A stretch of DNA of 64,000 bases. It comes from Beauveria sp. NWAFU-1. Lineage: Eukaryota; Ascomycota; Sordariomycetes; Hypocreales; Cordycipitaceae. Below are positions 45,415-56,915 of this stretch, piece after piece. The position numbers were made by a program, and so were the translations under genes. The number at the start of each line of letters is the position of its first letter. The first letter of the stretch is position 1. The stretch covers positions 806,001-870,000 of the forward strand of contig JANBXD010000003.1 of NCBI GenBank assembly GCA_024472245.1, given 5' to 3'. The notes below the pieces were generated by a model that was not told the origin of the DNA, made no database searches, and saw nothing but the letters and a program-made list of their open reading frames with translations.

Positions 45415-48400
45415 GATCACCGTCGGCCAGCGAGACAAGCGATGATGGCGATTTTAGTCGGAAAAAGAGGAACTGAAAAGTAAATGATGGAGAGCAGGTC
45501 TGCCAATGACACAAGTCGCCTTCGCCTGCGAAGGGTCGACCGTGGTGGTGAGGAGGCGGGTAGCAGACGGCGCGAGTGAAGTATGAAAGCGTGCTGTGGT
45601 GGTGCAGCGTACGAGGTGAAAAAAGCTTTTTACGATTGAGTCGTGTTTGTGGTATCGAAGAGTCTTCTTGATCAGATTAGAGCTGCGAGAGAAACATGTC
45701 GTACCAGCGGCAACAATCAGTTGGACTGATCGGGGGTTGTCGGTCCAGAGTTCTCAAACGTCGGAGAAGAAGGGATATTTTTGGGATGGCGTGCAACACC
45801 TCGAATCAAGAGAGTTGAAAAGCGAGAAAAGGCGATAAAAAGAAAAAAAAAACGGCAAGGTTTTCCAAGGGCGTTTGGGAACAAAGAGCCAAAACGGGTG
45901 GTATAATGAATGATGATGGCACAATCGCGAGGTGCATGAAACCGGCCGAGATGAGACGATAGTAGTATGCGTCGAGGACGATGAAAGCGGAGACAGGCAA
46001 AAGACGACGGGCCAGCCTTGCGATTTTGGAATAAGAGATAAAGTAGAATGACAAAAAGAGCGTTGGGAATTTGTTTGGAATGTATTGGCTTCAAGATGGA
46101 ACAAACGGGAGGCAGCATGGTCGACTGGTAAGTGGACGGGAGGGGACTTGGCAAGGCCAGCCAGTGTTTGACCCGATTAGCGGGGAGTTTGCGCGAGGCA
46201 GGTGCAGGTACCAGGCACAGGGCACCAGGGGTGAGAAAAGAGGAGATAAAGAGGAGAGCAGAGGATGTGGGGGCCGGTTTTAGAGCTCTCCCTGGCCTTC
46301 CGCAAGCAGAAAGTGAGCAGCGCTGCAGCCTGCAGGTGATGCAATTCACAGGGGCTCATATGGCAATGCCCGGGGTTTCAGATGCTGATTGGCCTCGAGA
46401 CGGTCTGTTAATTAAGCGCCTGGCTGTTGCAGCACTCAAGTATCTGCAGTGGCTTTATTTGTAGCGCCGACTGGCAGCCATTGCATGCAGCGGTAGACTG
46501 CAGACTCCACTGCCAGTCATCAGCCAGTGTATCTATCATTTACTTCGTCTGACAGAGTCAGTGAAAGGGAGTGAAAAGGCGGGTTGGTGGGCTTCCAGCC
46601 ACGACCCTCAAACCGTTTGCTGGCGCCGATTCCAGGGCGAGGCTGGTCTCCATCGTCGCTCCCCACTTCTCCCAGCTCCCCGCCGCCCATTGTTCCATTC
46701 CAATTACGCCAGCAAGCGGAATCGTCAAAGTAGCAAATTGAACGGTGCAAATGCATCTTTCATCTTTCTCGTCAGACAGCCTCATCTGACATTCTAATTG
46801 TAGAACTGTCCGACAAAAGAAAAAAAAGCACAAGGTCGGGTTTCGCAACGTTGCTGTCCCTCTACTCTCACGCAAGCCGTGCATCAGTCTGTGACGGGCG
46901 AGCACTCTGCCCACCACTCTCTGTAGCCGCTCCATGTACCATCTTTTCCAATCATCACCAAAAGGTACATGCCGAATGTGGCTGCAAAAGAAAAGAAGTA
47001 ACTAAAAATCAGCCGTTTCGCAATTGCCATCCCACGGCCATGCCCGCCTCCGACGACCCCGACCTCTAACTAGTTAGTTGACTTCCACCAACCATATTCA
47101 CGCCACTTTTGCCCGGCCCCCATCCTTGTGAAACCAGTGTGGCTCGCCCATCTTCACCTCACTCGGCGTATCTCTTGACGCCCACTACCACATCTCTCTT
47201 TCTCTCCCTCTCTCATATGCACCTCTTCTCCGCTGTCTTGCCCTTGTTCTCGACCCTTCTCACTCCCATTGACGCTGCTTGGCTGCTTACCTACGTCCTG
47301 CTGTGCGACGTCGAGCACTATATACGCAACCATGGGCGGCTAGCTGCATGAAATGTTTACTTCCTGCGTCGACATGCGACGCCTTGGACACCGATATTGC
47401 TTTTGTCTTATAGATATACTATGCTGGCTGCCGTCTTGAAACGAAGTTTATGGACCGGCCGATTACTCGCCCGTCCCCAGCCCGAAATCCCGCAACAACA
47501 GCCTTGTCTCCAGGCGCTCAACTAAGTGGTTGCCTTATGAGATGGGAAACTGGGAAACGCCCCTTTCGCAGTATTTGGAAGGATTCCATGCTTGACATCT
47601 GATAATCAACTCTCGCCACTCCAGCTACTCTGCTGAAATACAGTCGACCGTTTTCTGCTGGGTCTGCTCTCGCACGGGAAGTCATGCCATAAACAAAGAC
47701 GGCCAACAATGCAGCGTCGCCATTTAGCCCCAGGTATAGTACCATCCATTTATATCTATTATCAGCGTGTGCGATTCGAGCATAACTTTTGATCGAAGAC
47801 AGCGGCCTTATTCGACCGACTGTCTGCTGCTCCTGCCTACTTCGGCTTGGCCATTCACACCAAACGCATCACGGTAGACTGGATGACTCGTTCCAAAACA
47901 GCTCATTGTGCAAAATTATGGTAACCACATAAGCGAAGCTCCAGCACGCGCAGGTCGCTGTCCCTTCATAGCGGAAGAATCATGGACACGACCAGGTAAC
48001 AATCATGCGTCTCTGTAGGCCTTCCGGAGGACGGGAATCGTGGCCCAGCCGTCCAAGTCGGCCATTTTGCCATCGCGAACGCGTGCACGTCGCTGCAAAA
48101 CCGGGAAATCATCTTGACGAGGCTGTCAATGTTCAGAGTAGACTCGGGCCACTACCCCCTACGGAAGCCGTTGACCAACTGGTATTTCGTGCAGCACACA
48201 ATTTTGCTCGCTACGGACTTGATGCTACCATGACGCCAGGGCTAGCCGCGGGCCGCTGGCAAGCGGATGGCCAAAGTCCGATGAAATTGGTAGACAAGAC
48301 TCTATAATAGGCGTCCCTTTGGATATAGGGTGGCTTGAGCTAATACAAGCGATAGACACACGTAATGTGAGGCCTGGGCGCGGCCATCTCTACATGTCAA

Positions 48401-48691
48401 TGAACAAGCGCAATCTGGCACATACCCTCGAAAGCCTGGAGCGTCTTCAAGGGGCGCTTGTTGAAACGAAATACTGCGCTCCTCTTCGTGAGCTTGTAGT
48501 CTGGCAATGCGGCGATGCAAAGATTGACACAGCAGCTGCACATCCCTATTTCTGGCGTTTCGATAACGGCCGAAGAAGCGACACAGTTGTCAACCTCTGG
48601 CAAGAATGCGCTAATCCGCAGACAAACAGCCGCCGGAACCCCCAAAGAAGAAACATGATGAGAAGTGAGCGGCCATCAAATACATGTCGTT
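45415..48691. other. 3.3-kb gene-free stretch
   Basis: The first ~700 bp upstream of the channel gene is probably a long promoter and leader. Frames at 48005-48307 and 48319-48702 (+) are open but show no domain or homology I recognise. No rRNA or tRNA cloverleaf was evident. Confidence 0.45.
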
Positions 48692-50294
48692 TTAATCCGT
48701 GAAGGCTTGATGAATCTTCTTCTGGTACTCCTCTTGATCTTGTAGTTTTTGGTCGATAATGTCCGAGATATTGGATCGCCATGCAAGGGCAGCGAGGCTG
48801 TAGTCGGCTTTTCTCAGCTCGTCCACTGGGACACCAAAGTAGATGGGTAAGATTTTGTCGAATAGGGTTTCATTGAAGGCAATCGGACATTTCAGAGCCA
48901 GCGTAAACCAAAACGTGCCATTTTCCCACGTTTGCTTCATGATGGATGAGAGACGCTTTTTGTCTTCTTGACAGTTCTGGAGCTGCTCTTCGTGTCGTAG
49001 TTGCTCAATAAATTCTGCATATCTGGGCGCAAAGTCGTCAAACTCCATCTCGTGCACCATCCCATCCTCCAGCCAGCACGACGGTGATTCGAGAAACTCT
49101 ACTGGCAGTGAACAAGCAAACTCGAGGTCGATGATACAGGTAATTTCCCAGTCCTTATTAACGAAAATGTTACTTTTATGAAGATCAGTCAAAGTTAGCA
49201 CGAATGGCCCATTGGCGAGGTCATATCGAAATAGTTGTGGGAATATGGTCTTGGCAATAGCCAGACCGGACATCTGGGCGAGTGCGTCATGACGACTCGT
49301 AATCGAATTTGGCTGACTAAGTAGCCGATTGTCAAAAGCCGTTAGACAGTACAGCACCAGCTCTTTAACATTGAGGAAGGTCGTATTGCGTGGTATGTCA
49401 AGGGAATATCCTTCGTTCTCATGCATTATGTGTTGCACACTTAGGGGCCGATTAGCCAAATGTAGATAGCCCTTGCAGTCTAGTCGAAATGAGCCGATAC
49501 GCGGTAGGCTAATGCTCGATAGCGAGAGCAATATCTTAGCTAGGTCACGTTGTAAGTTCCCTCGAAGGCGAGTGCATGCATGGTTGTCGTCCCAAGAGTT
49601 CGAAAGCATCTCCCCGCGGTCCGCCGTAATGGATTCGATGATGAGGTATCCGATATCGAGGGCGGCAAATTGACTCGAGTAGTGACTGACGTATGAGGAG
49701 GGCTGTCGGAAGCGAAAAGCAGCAAGTACGAATCGTCGAACACGCTGCCAGCAGCGTGATCACCAAGGCAGGAACTCACGATGCGTAAACTAGACAGCAG
49801 TCAGCGGTGGGTAAACAAGTGCTAGCCGAAACACGTACCCTCTGATTCGTAGATAGCCCAAAGCCGTAAAGGCGTGGAATAGGAATAGACGGGCATTTCT
49901 CTTGTACCCATGCATACGTCGCGGCCTCGCAATTCAACTTTTCATCAGAGTTGCCAGGTTTCTCCGCCTCGCCGACGCGGTATGGCAAAGGAAAGCGGAT
50001 AAGAACATGTTTTGGGACATGTGGCTGAGATGAGTAGTCGACTCGAAAACCGATAGGTACACAGAGATTGAGCGACCCGTGTCGCCAGTATTCCTGGGGG
50101 GAGATATCAACGTCGGCTGGTTTGATGCCGAGGTGATGCGCGACAACATCAGCGAGAAGCGCCCGATGTCCCTCTATACGCCTGTAAAAGGCTTCTTTTT
50201 GTGATGGATATTGCAGAGCGTGAAGAATATTGACACTTCGAGCCTTGGCATCGGTAAAGGTGATGGGACCAGAAAGCAAACTGCGCGTCGTCAT
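48692..50294 (-). pseudogene. APH-family phosphotransferase gene with one in-frame TGA
   Basis: Exon 1 is 50294-49839, followed by a 49-nt intron (49838-49790, GTACGT...CTAG) and exon 2 49789-48692. Read through, it gives about 517 residues, normal for fungal aminoglycoside-phosphotransferase-like proteins (kinase fold, natural substrate unknown). Exon 2 opens FTHREFLPW and then hits TGA at 49762-49760. After that the same frame continues without further breaks: WQRVRR, ALDIGYLIIESI, then LTLTDLHKSNIFVNKDWE (catalytic DLHxxN) and CIIDLEFA (metal-binding). The rest looks unaltered, so the loss is recent, or the base is an assembly error. A GTGAGT just before the stop cannot rescue it, because the only nearby AG gives a 35-nt intron and the wrong frame. 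Confidence 0.85.
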
Positions 50295-51556
50295 GGCGAG
50301 CTAATTGGAGATGGAAAGGGGCAACAGACATTGGTGAAAGATGATGAACCAAAGTGCTGCCACCTTGCTGAGTAGATTACGAACGACCATCATGTGACCT
50401 CCCCCTGGCCCTGACGATAAGGCCGTCAAAGTATCGGTCGTTTGCCTAAAGGAACTCGAGTATTATCTCTAGGCGTTTATCATACGTTCGGTGAAAAGGC
50501 TATTTCAAGAATTTGTTTGCGACTTAATTATGAATGGGGAGGCGATGATCGAAACTTTAACGGGTTAAAATGGATCTCATAATTAAGCGCAGGCACCTGC
50601 AACTGCTGGCCACTCATTTGGCATGCCCATTTTTGGCTTTTTAGCGTCAATTGTGGCAGCCCAGTTGGAGCCGTCCGAACCCTGCTGTGGACAGTGCCAG
50701 AACCTAAACCTCCTCATCAGTAAATCAGTAGGAAGTTTACCAGCTGAGTATCAAAGGCGCTTTTCTTCTCAAGCCGCCCACCATCAGTCTGGGTTAAGTA
50801 GCGGGTTGAGCCGCTCTGATCCACCGACACAGCACGAACAATATACATGAAAACATCATTCGAAAACAATTCTAGTTATAGAAGCCTTTGAATGAGAAGC
50901 ATCAATCATTAACGTCGATTACTTAGTCGCGCGTTCTAGGTTAGTAGATTTAGGTACGACAACATATTCAATAAGACGGAGAGGCGATTTCTTGAAATAC
51001 AAGGCGGCAGCGCCAGATAAAATGCGAAACAATCGAGCAAGTCTACGCGTTGAGCACCGAGCAATGATTAGCCATGCTACGGAGTACAGCGTGGCCAACA
51101 GACCGACCGACCTAGACTAGCGCTTCAGTTTGCTTGCTGAGCGCCAACTATTCGGTGGTGGCATAGTTCAATTCGATCATTTGGCTGAGGAGTAGCTGAT
51201 AACGGCCTTTCGACAAACTGCGGCTGCTGCTGCCGCCGCGACATGGGCAATGGGGCCGGAGCATCGGCAGTGTAAACGGCGCGTCGCAGCAGAGACCACC
51301 AGCCCTTGGGAGTAGCAGGCAAAACGCTAACAGAGTCGTGTGTCGATCAAGGGCTGAAATGAGGTGCGACTTTGTGCAGACGGTTGAACGTTAGCGCCGC
51401 TCCATTGCAAGTGACAAAAGAGCTGGCAGCTCCATCTAGTGGGATATGCTGAGGAAGAAAATGTTTCTGTACGGAGACACCTGGCATGAGTGTCGCAAAT
51501 ATTGCCAGTAGCTGTAAGTTTGACCCAATGCCAATTCTTGCAGCAATGACGCGACA
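50295..51556. other. 1.3-kb intergenic region
   Basis: This is upstream of the APH gene and downstream of the SRPK-like kinase. It is A/T-rich around 50.5 and 50.85-50.95 kb. Short frames at 51125-51663 (-) show no domain. No gene is supportable. Confidence 0.5.
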
Positions 51557-53125
51557 TTAATCAACATCCTTTGGCAACGTTCCCCCTCGCAAAAACGGAT
51601 GCATGTAGCCTTGCAATGCCGTGAACCTCTCTTCAGGAGCCCACCACAAGAAACACTCAACAAAATTGATAAATGTATCTCTGTCGTCTCCCTTTAGGGC
51701 TGTGGCTAAGGATTCAAAAGTTCTCTCGGTGGGAAGAGGGACCAACCCGGTCCAATCTCCTGTAACATATTGTGGTTAGAGCGACTAGTGAAGCAACAGA
51801 CATACGGCGGTATGATAGCTTAGAAGACTGCTTACCATTATCATCCCAGTATTTTCGAGTTGAAGGGCTCTTTTCTAAGAATGCAGGAGGTGGCGGACCC
51901 AGGAGCGCAGTCATAGCTGCAAGATGGCAGGCGTCATTGTGCTCCTGGGACTCGCTGTCGTATACATCGAAGAGCTTCTCTTTCTCTAGAAGATCCCAAG
52001 CCTAGATATCAATACGTAATTAGTAAAAGCAATGATCATGAACATTTGGAATGGTCATTTTACCAGTAACCCAGCGCTCCACCTGTCTACCTCAGGCCCC
52101 CATTGTATACCCAGAATCACTTCAGGTGCGCGATATGGTACCGGCATAGCATTTCCGTGCTGTTCCACACCGATGCGTGCTTGCCCAAAGTCGGAAATGA
52201 CCAGTGCTCCTCGGCCTCCCAACACATATTGAGAAACATAAATAAAATTTTCGCCGATTTGCTTTCGTGGAACGGGTGTGTCGATCTCATTTTGTTCCAC
52301 TGTTGAGAGAATTGAATCGTCTAAAAGCGCAATCAAAAGGTTATCCGCGTGCAGATCTAATTCGATTCAGTTAGTGATAGAGTCAGATAAGACAAAAGTA
52401 TCAATGAAAATACCGGTATGGATAACATCAGCCTCATGAAGAATATTCATGCCTAAAAAGACCTGCTCTAGTGCACCGGCGACGAGTTCGCGCGGGAAGA
52501 CACGTTCTTTTTGCATGTTTTGGAACGTTTTGAGACTCATTCCCAACGGCGTCATAACAAGCACGTCATGTTTCCCGGCTGGGCCATCAATTTGAAAGGA
52601 CTCGTGACTCTGGCGGACATGTGCGAAGCCGAGTTGATCTGGTGTGTTCGACGGGGCGCTTGCGAGATGATTGTACACAAGAAGTTCCTGATTATGCAGC
52701 AAAGTGTTTATGTAAACTTTAAGCACCAAATATTTGCCGTCCCTAAGCAAGATCAGTCATGTGCTCTATTGCTGGCAAGCTTGCCTCATATGGACGAACC
52801 GAAGATCGCGAGCTAGCCAAACAGTTGAGCTTGTGCCGTAACCAAGTTTAGCGACAACCTGGTAGTGTTCATGAACGACCTCTCCTAATCGCATCGGGTA
52901 ATATTCATCACGGACGTAAAATGGCAGTCTCTCTTCTTCGAGCTTCTGGGCTGGGTCTATGACTTCGAACCCAGAAGTTGGAAACTGACGTGGCTGCTGG
53001 AGTGCCATTGCGTCTATTTTCCTAGTCGAATGTATAATGAAACGTCTCCGATTCAAGATGTGCCGGGACAGCTGCGTCCGCGGGCGATGTTGTAAGAGGC
53101 GTCGTGGTACTTGTCGAGAAAGCAT
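51557..53125 (-). CDS. SRPK-like serine/threonine protein kinase
   Basis: Five exons (53125-52800, 52742-52414, 52356-52064, 52001-51836, 51759-51557) encode 438 residues with no internal stop. Motifs in order: glycine loop LGYGTSSTVWLA, catalytic lysine YLVLKVYI, HTDLHADNLLI (catalytic loop, HTD rather than HRD), ISDFGQAR (DFG), YRAPEVILG (APE), WSAGLL, then the C-lobe ending in RFTALQGYMHPFLRGG. YVRDEYYPMRLGEVVHEHYQVV is the classic SRPK-type entry. The N-terminal ~39 residues before a second ATG at 53008 are arginine-rich and could be a mitochondrial-type leader or simply not translated. Expanded fungal SRPK paralogs like this are usually lineage-specific; the substrate is unknown. Introns are 57, 57, 62 and 76 nt. 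Confidence 0.88.
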
Positions 53126-53476
53126 GACGAGAGGGATATGCAGAATCCATGGGACACTACTGAAGTGGACGGATCTTGGAAGCGTGCTGGATTTGGCCCG
53201 CTCTTTATTAAGCGCTGTGGTTATCCTTTGCCTACCCTCGGCTTTCCCGATATCCAATCGGTAAGCTGAAACGAGAGTTCGTCAAACAATAAGCGCCGAA
53301 AACCGCCTCATACCTGCATAGAATCTGGTCAGAGTCATTGTACTCCGTAGACACACGTGCACTGCCCTCCGAGCCCGGTATAAGTACAGGATGATGGTTA
53401 TTATCTGCGAATGTCAAAATACATCGCTCTCACATTTCTTTCTTTCCCTTTGTGACAATTTTTCATTGAATTTATC
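53126..53476. other. Intergenic region
   Basis: This lies upstream of the kinase and of the possible small gene on the other strand. No feature is called; an open frame extends the kinase N-terminus to 53257, but I consider it leader sequence. Confidence 0.45.
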
Positions 53477-53693
53477 ATGTCTTCTTCTTCTACCAGAGGA
53501 GTCAATAAAGCTTTGGCTGTCGTTGGAAAGGTGTCGATGTCGCATGTGCTCAGTGCCAATGGGCCCCTCGGGCCCCAGTGGGTTCGCGGCTTCAACTTGC
53601 AGAGCAGGTTGTGCAGGCAGATGTACGTATCTTCTCTATTACCCTAATTGCCATATACTAACGCGTTGCAGTTCCCGAGCGTCTCAACCATGA
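53477..53693 (+). CDS. Possible two-exon small gene
   Basis: An ATG at 53477 opens a frame (MSSSSTRGVNKALAVVG...) to a donor GTACGT at 53623. The intron 53623-53671 (49 nt) has a perfect TACTAAC branch site at 53656-53662 and acceptor TTGCAG, so it is a convincing intron. Joined, the frame closes soon after, giving 55 residues. Another frame through the same exons reads GPSGPSG followed by a cysteine-rich segment and would stay open longer. I do not recognise either product. The intron is better supported than the protein, and a longer transcript running into the 53724 frame is possible. Confidence 0.3.
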
Positions 53694-53723
53694 TGATTGC
53701 GTATGTAATAGTCAACAGCTAGC

Positions 53724-54056
53724 ATGGACAGTGGGAGTGGAGCTAACAATCACGATCAAAGTGGCGCCAAAGCTCACCAGTCTCACGAGGTGCAATCCCA
53801 CTCAAACGTGATTAGCGTGAAATTCTTCGAAGGCGAAAGAAGGGTTGTTTCTGGTCATATTCACATGAACGGCCACATCGAATATAGCGGGAGAGTCCGC
53901 AGCGGTGGTTTGAAGAGCACATGGAAACCAGCGAGAGAAAAGGTCAACCAGGCCGAATGAACGATTTACGACCCGGAACAGAAGAAATACAGAAAGGTCA
54001 TACCAGAGGGCAAATGGTGGTATATCGAAATAGGGGGCTGCAAAGTCTGGTTCTAG
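53724..54056 (+). pseudogene. Small unknown protein gene with one in-frame TGA
   Basis: From the ATG at 53724 the frame runs 78 codons to TGA at 53958-53960, then continues in the same frame for 31 more codons to TAG at 54054-54056. The part after the TGA is protein-like (TIYDPEQKKYRKVIPEGK, then WWYIEIGGCKVWF), as is the part before (VISVKFFEGERRV, HIHMNGHIEYSG). The simplest view is a ~110-residue protein interrupted once. I do not know the family. The N-terminus is Ser/His-rich and has no signal peptide. It may be the last exon of a longer gene starting at 53477. Confidence 0.5.
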
Positions 54057-55877
54057 TCGCAGATAAACCCACCATCTGTGTTGATATTTCGACTTCGAGA
54101 ATCGACTTATTTCGACAAGGTAGTGGTTTATTGGGCTTGGATGGGAGGGCTAACTAGTAATGGTGAAGTCCATTTTAGGTGTACCTGCGTCAACTACTAA
54201 GAATTTAGCATCAAGCCATTTGGGGGACAAAAAAAACGACTGGTTCTGAGAAGGTAGCCTACTTCTAAAATGTCAATATCATAACACAAACCAGTCTGAT
54301 AAAACAAAAATGATCTTGTGGACTCTGAATTGAGTAAATATCTGCGCTAAAACTTTTAAAAAGATATTTACTGGCTTCTGCTGTGCGTACCTATGATTGA
54401 GAACACAGCATCAATAATGAGCGAGCGGCCAGTTTTTATGTCCCCCCAATGCCATGGATGGCAAGCGTAGAGTAGCGCGCTAGTTTTATAGTGAAACGGC
54501 GCCTGTAGCCCGCCCGCTGTGCTTTGCTTCTCGTACCCGACGCGCCCTCGCCGGGCCCTTCGTTACATGGTATATCTAGTAGCCCAGTAGAACAATGAAA
54601 TCAATTTGAGAATTGCAAAGAAGCGTCGCTAGAGTTCACAGGTGCAATCCTTTGCCAATCACTTCTACAGTGCTGCGAAGGATGTCACGCCATTTACTCC
54701 CCCCTTCTATGTACAGTGCGCCACGCCCTATTTATTTGAGTAGGGTTTTGAACTGGTAGGTCAAATGTTGTCCTTCGTTCGCTTTCTAGCGAACTGATCT
54801 TGTGGAAGTACCATTTGTTGGATAATCATGTGCCATCGATAAGATTGATGAGCTCGGATATAACATGACGCATCACGTTCTTTTCCAATACAAGAAAAAA
54901 GAAGGGTTAAGGCTTCTGTACTTGAGAAAAGGACAATTCTGGAGGGTAGCGCGGATCCGCCTTAGTCGACGTGATGGTGGCCACCAGTCAACAGTCTGCC
55001 AGCCACTTTAGACTGCTGTCCTCGTTACGCGCTCTGCATCGGCATGACAATGCGTAGATATATAATTTTGCAAAGAAGTAACACGGAGATCGCCCCATCA
55101 TGTCCTGCCGCACCCGTGTATCAGAGCTTTACACTGTGCCACTATTTGCTCTTAATCTTCTTATTCGCTTGACTTTTGTTGCTGAATAACTTTGTATTTG
55201 CTACTTGAGTATCTAGCCGGACCCCAAACCGCCCTGCAATGAAAGTAATATCATGCGAGACTTGCTGTTTCGCCTCATCCACCCTCTCGCTTGTCTTCGT
55301 CGATACCACAGGCTGTGCAATGAGGACATTTAAATACGCCATAATGGCTAAGGGTAACCACAATGAGCTTCGCCGTCCTGCAATTACAGTCGTTATTATG
55401 GGCATATTCATTTCGAATGCGCTTGGAATGGTACTCACAAAAGACGGTTCATCACAGTAGCATTCTGCGCGACACCCAGCGTGACTTCCCGCGCTGCAAG
55501 GGAGATCTACACATGCCTCTTTCTGATGATAGTTTAGTAAAGAAGTACCGAATTGTTTACGCCCGAATTGAAAGGTCTAGTGCGAGCGACCTCATGATGC
55601 ACATATTCGCTTACAGTACAAAGGAATACTCCCTCGCCCACTTTCTGACAGTAGCCCTTTCCATATTGTCCACATCTGCTCGTAAGGGCGTGATCATGAG
55701 ACGAGGACTCAGTCTTTACGGCCCATTTCTTTTCATAATTTTAGCATAACTCGACGACCCCCCTATAAAACTAGGTACCGCGCTAGTAAGGGCCCTAGCT
55801 GATGTTTTTTTCTTGCCTACAAATTACCTAGAAGAGCCGAAAAAAGAGCCAGTCTCGCGATTTTTAGGTGCGGATTG

Positions 55878-55900
55878 CTCCCGGCCATTTTGGCCGGGAG
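55878..55900. repeat. 23-bp palindrome, copy 1
   Basis: CTCCCGGCC - ATTTT - GGCCGGGAG is a perfect 9-bp inverted repeat around a 5-nt centre. A near copy in opposite orientation lies 750 bp downstream. Confidence 0.85.
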
Positions 55901-56627
55901 TACACCTCGTGGGACTATACATAAGCGCTGTATCCACTAGATCTCTGTACCTCAAAAAAGCGATCAGGTACGCGAGCAATGGTTGGGTCATCTACACTCT
56001 CGGTTTGACGGGATGAAAGGGTTTCACAAATGGCCCCATCTTGACTCGTGTACGAAAATACCTGTGAGAAGCTTTTCTATCCTCTATATCAGACGAGGAT
56101 TCTCTGTCTGGTTCAATCTGAGGCATTTTTGGTGGGAGTTCGTGCCCCGCCAGCTTGCGAATATGACACTTTTCGGCGAATACACGTCAAAATGTCTGGT
56201 GAAGTGGCTTATGGAGTTGGCATAACACGGCCACCACCCCTAGCGACAAGAAGTTACAAGCATGCCTGAGCACTGGAGTCTGTGAGAGAAAAATGAGTCG
56301 GGGGCTGTCGACAAAACGCTCCGAACAATCCTGTGCACTAGGACCAGCCTCATGATTAAGATAGCTACGAGCCTGGTTAGGAGGTATTATGCGCTTGAAG
56401 GCCGCTTATTGTCGTGAAAACAAGTCAGCTATCCAGGTCCGAAGGCTACTGTCGGTGGACTGGGGCAAACCCGATAGAGAAGGAAGAGAAATAAAGACTT
56501 CCTAAGTAAGGAAGGCTACCTCCTTATGCATAGGAGAGTACCCTACTCAGGGGGTCCTTAAGACCCCTTGGCCGATTTTAATAAGATAAAGCGGGAGGTA
56601 GAGGAAGGCAATGGTGTACAGGCAAAT

Positions 56628-56667
56628 ACTCCCGGCCAAAATGGCCGGAAGTAACGGCCAAAATGGG
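56628..56667. repeat. 23-bp palindrome, copy 2, plus an adjacent half
   Basis: CTCCCGGCC - AAAAT - GGCCGGAAG (one mismatch to a perfect palindrome) is followed by a further GGCCAAAATGGG unit. It is the reverse-complement orientation of copy 1 and lies about 70 bp upstream of the TATA box of the secreted-protein gene. Confidence 0.85.
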
Positions 56668-56732
56668 CTTCCTTGAATTACAACGGGCATAGATTTTGTA
56701 TTCTGACTCGATATGGGGTTGCGAGTTGCCTG

Positions 56733-56740
56733 TATAAATA
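56733..56740 (+). promoter_or_regulatory. TATA box of the small secreted protein gene
   Basis: TATAAATA lies 183 bp upstream of the ATG at 56916. The region between is pyrimidine-rich with no other ATG-led long frame, which fits a core promoter and leader. Confidence 0.55.
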
Positions 56741-56915
56741 CTGCCCTTTTCCCACGGTCTAAAATTGAAGTCATTCATCTTTATTCTTTTTATCTACTTA
56801 CTCATCCTTCCTTGAGGCAATCTACCCAGATTAAGAGCCAAGAGCTTTATTACTCTCACTCACTTCTCGTCTAAACGCCCCTACAACAACGTCTTCGCGA
56901 TATTATAAGCTCAAC

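Larger units (their letters stand above)
54057..56915. other. 2.9-kb gene-poor, A/T-rich stretch
   Basis: Frames at 55142-55460 (both strands) and 55813-56270 (+) are short, mostly without good starts, and match nothing I know. Two near-identical palindromes lie at 55878-55900 and 56628-56650. A TATAAATA box near 56733 serves the next gene. The stretch may contain eroded transposon sequence. Confidence 0.45.

Noticed and set aside
48005..48702. Two consecutive plus-strand frames upstream of the APH gene
   Set aside because: No recognisable domain and no splice signals joining them; could be remnants but not supportable.
49745..49779. GTGAGT...GCAG as an intron that would remove the TGA in the APH gene
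   Set aside because: Only 35 nt long and it shifts the conserved downstream frame.
55142..55460. Overlapping 70-98 codon frames on both strands
   Set aside because: No family match, poor starts, and conflicting strands.
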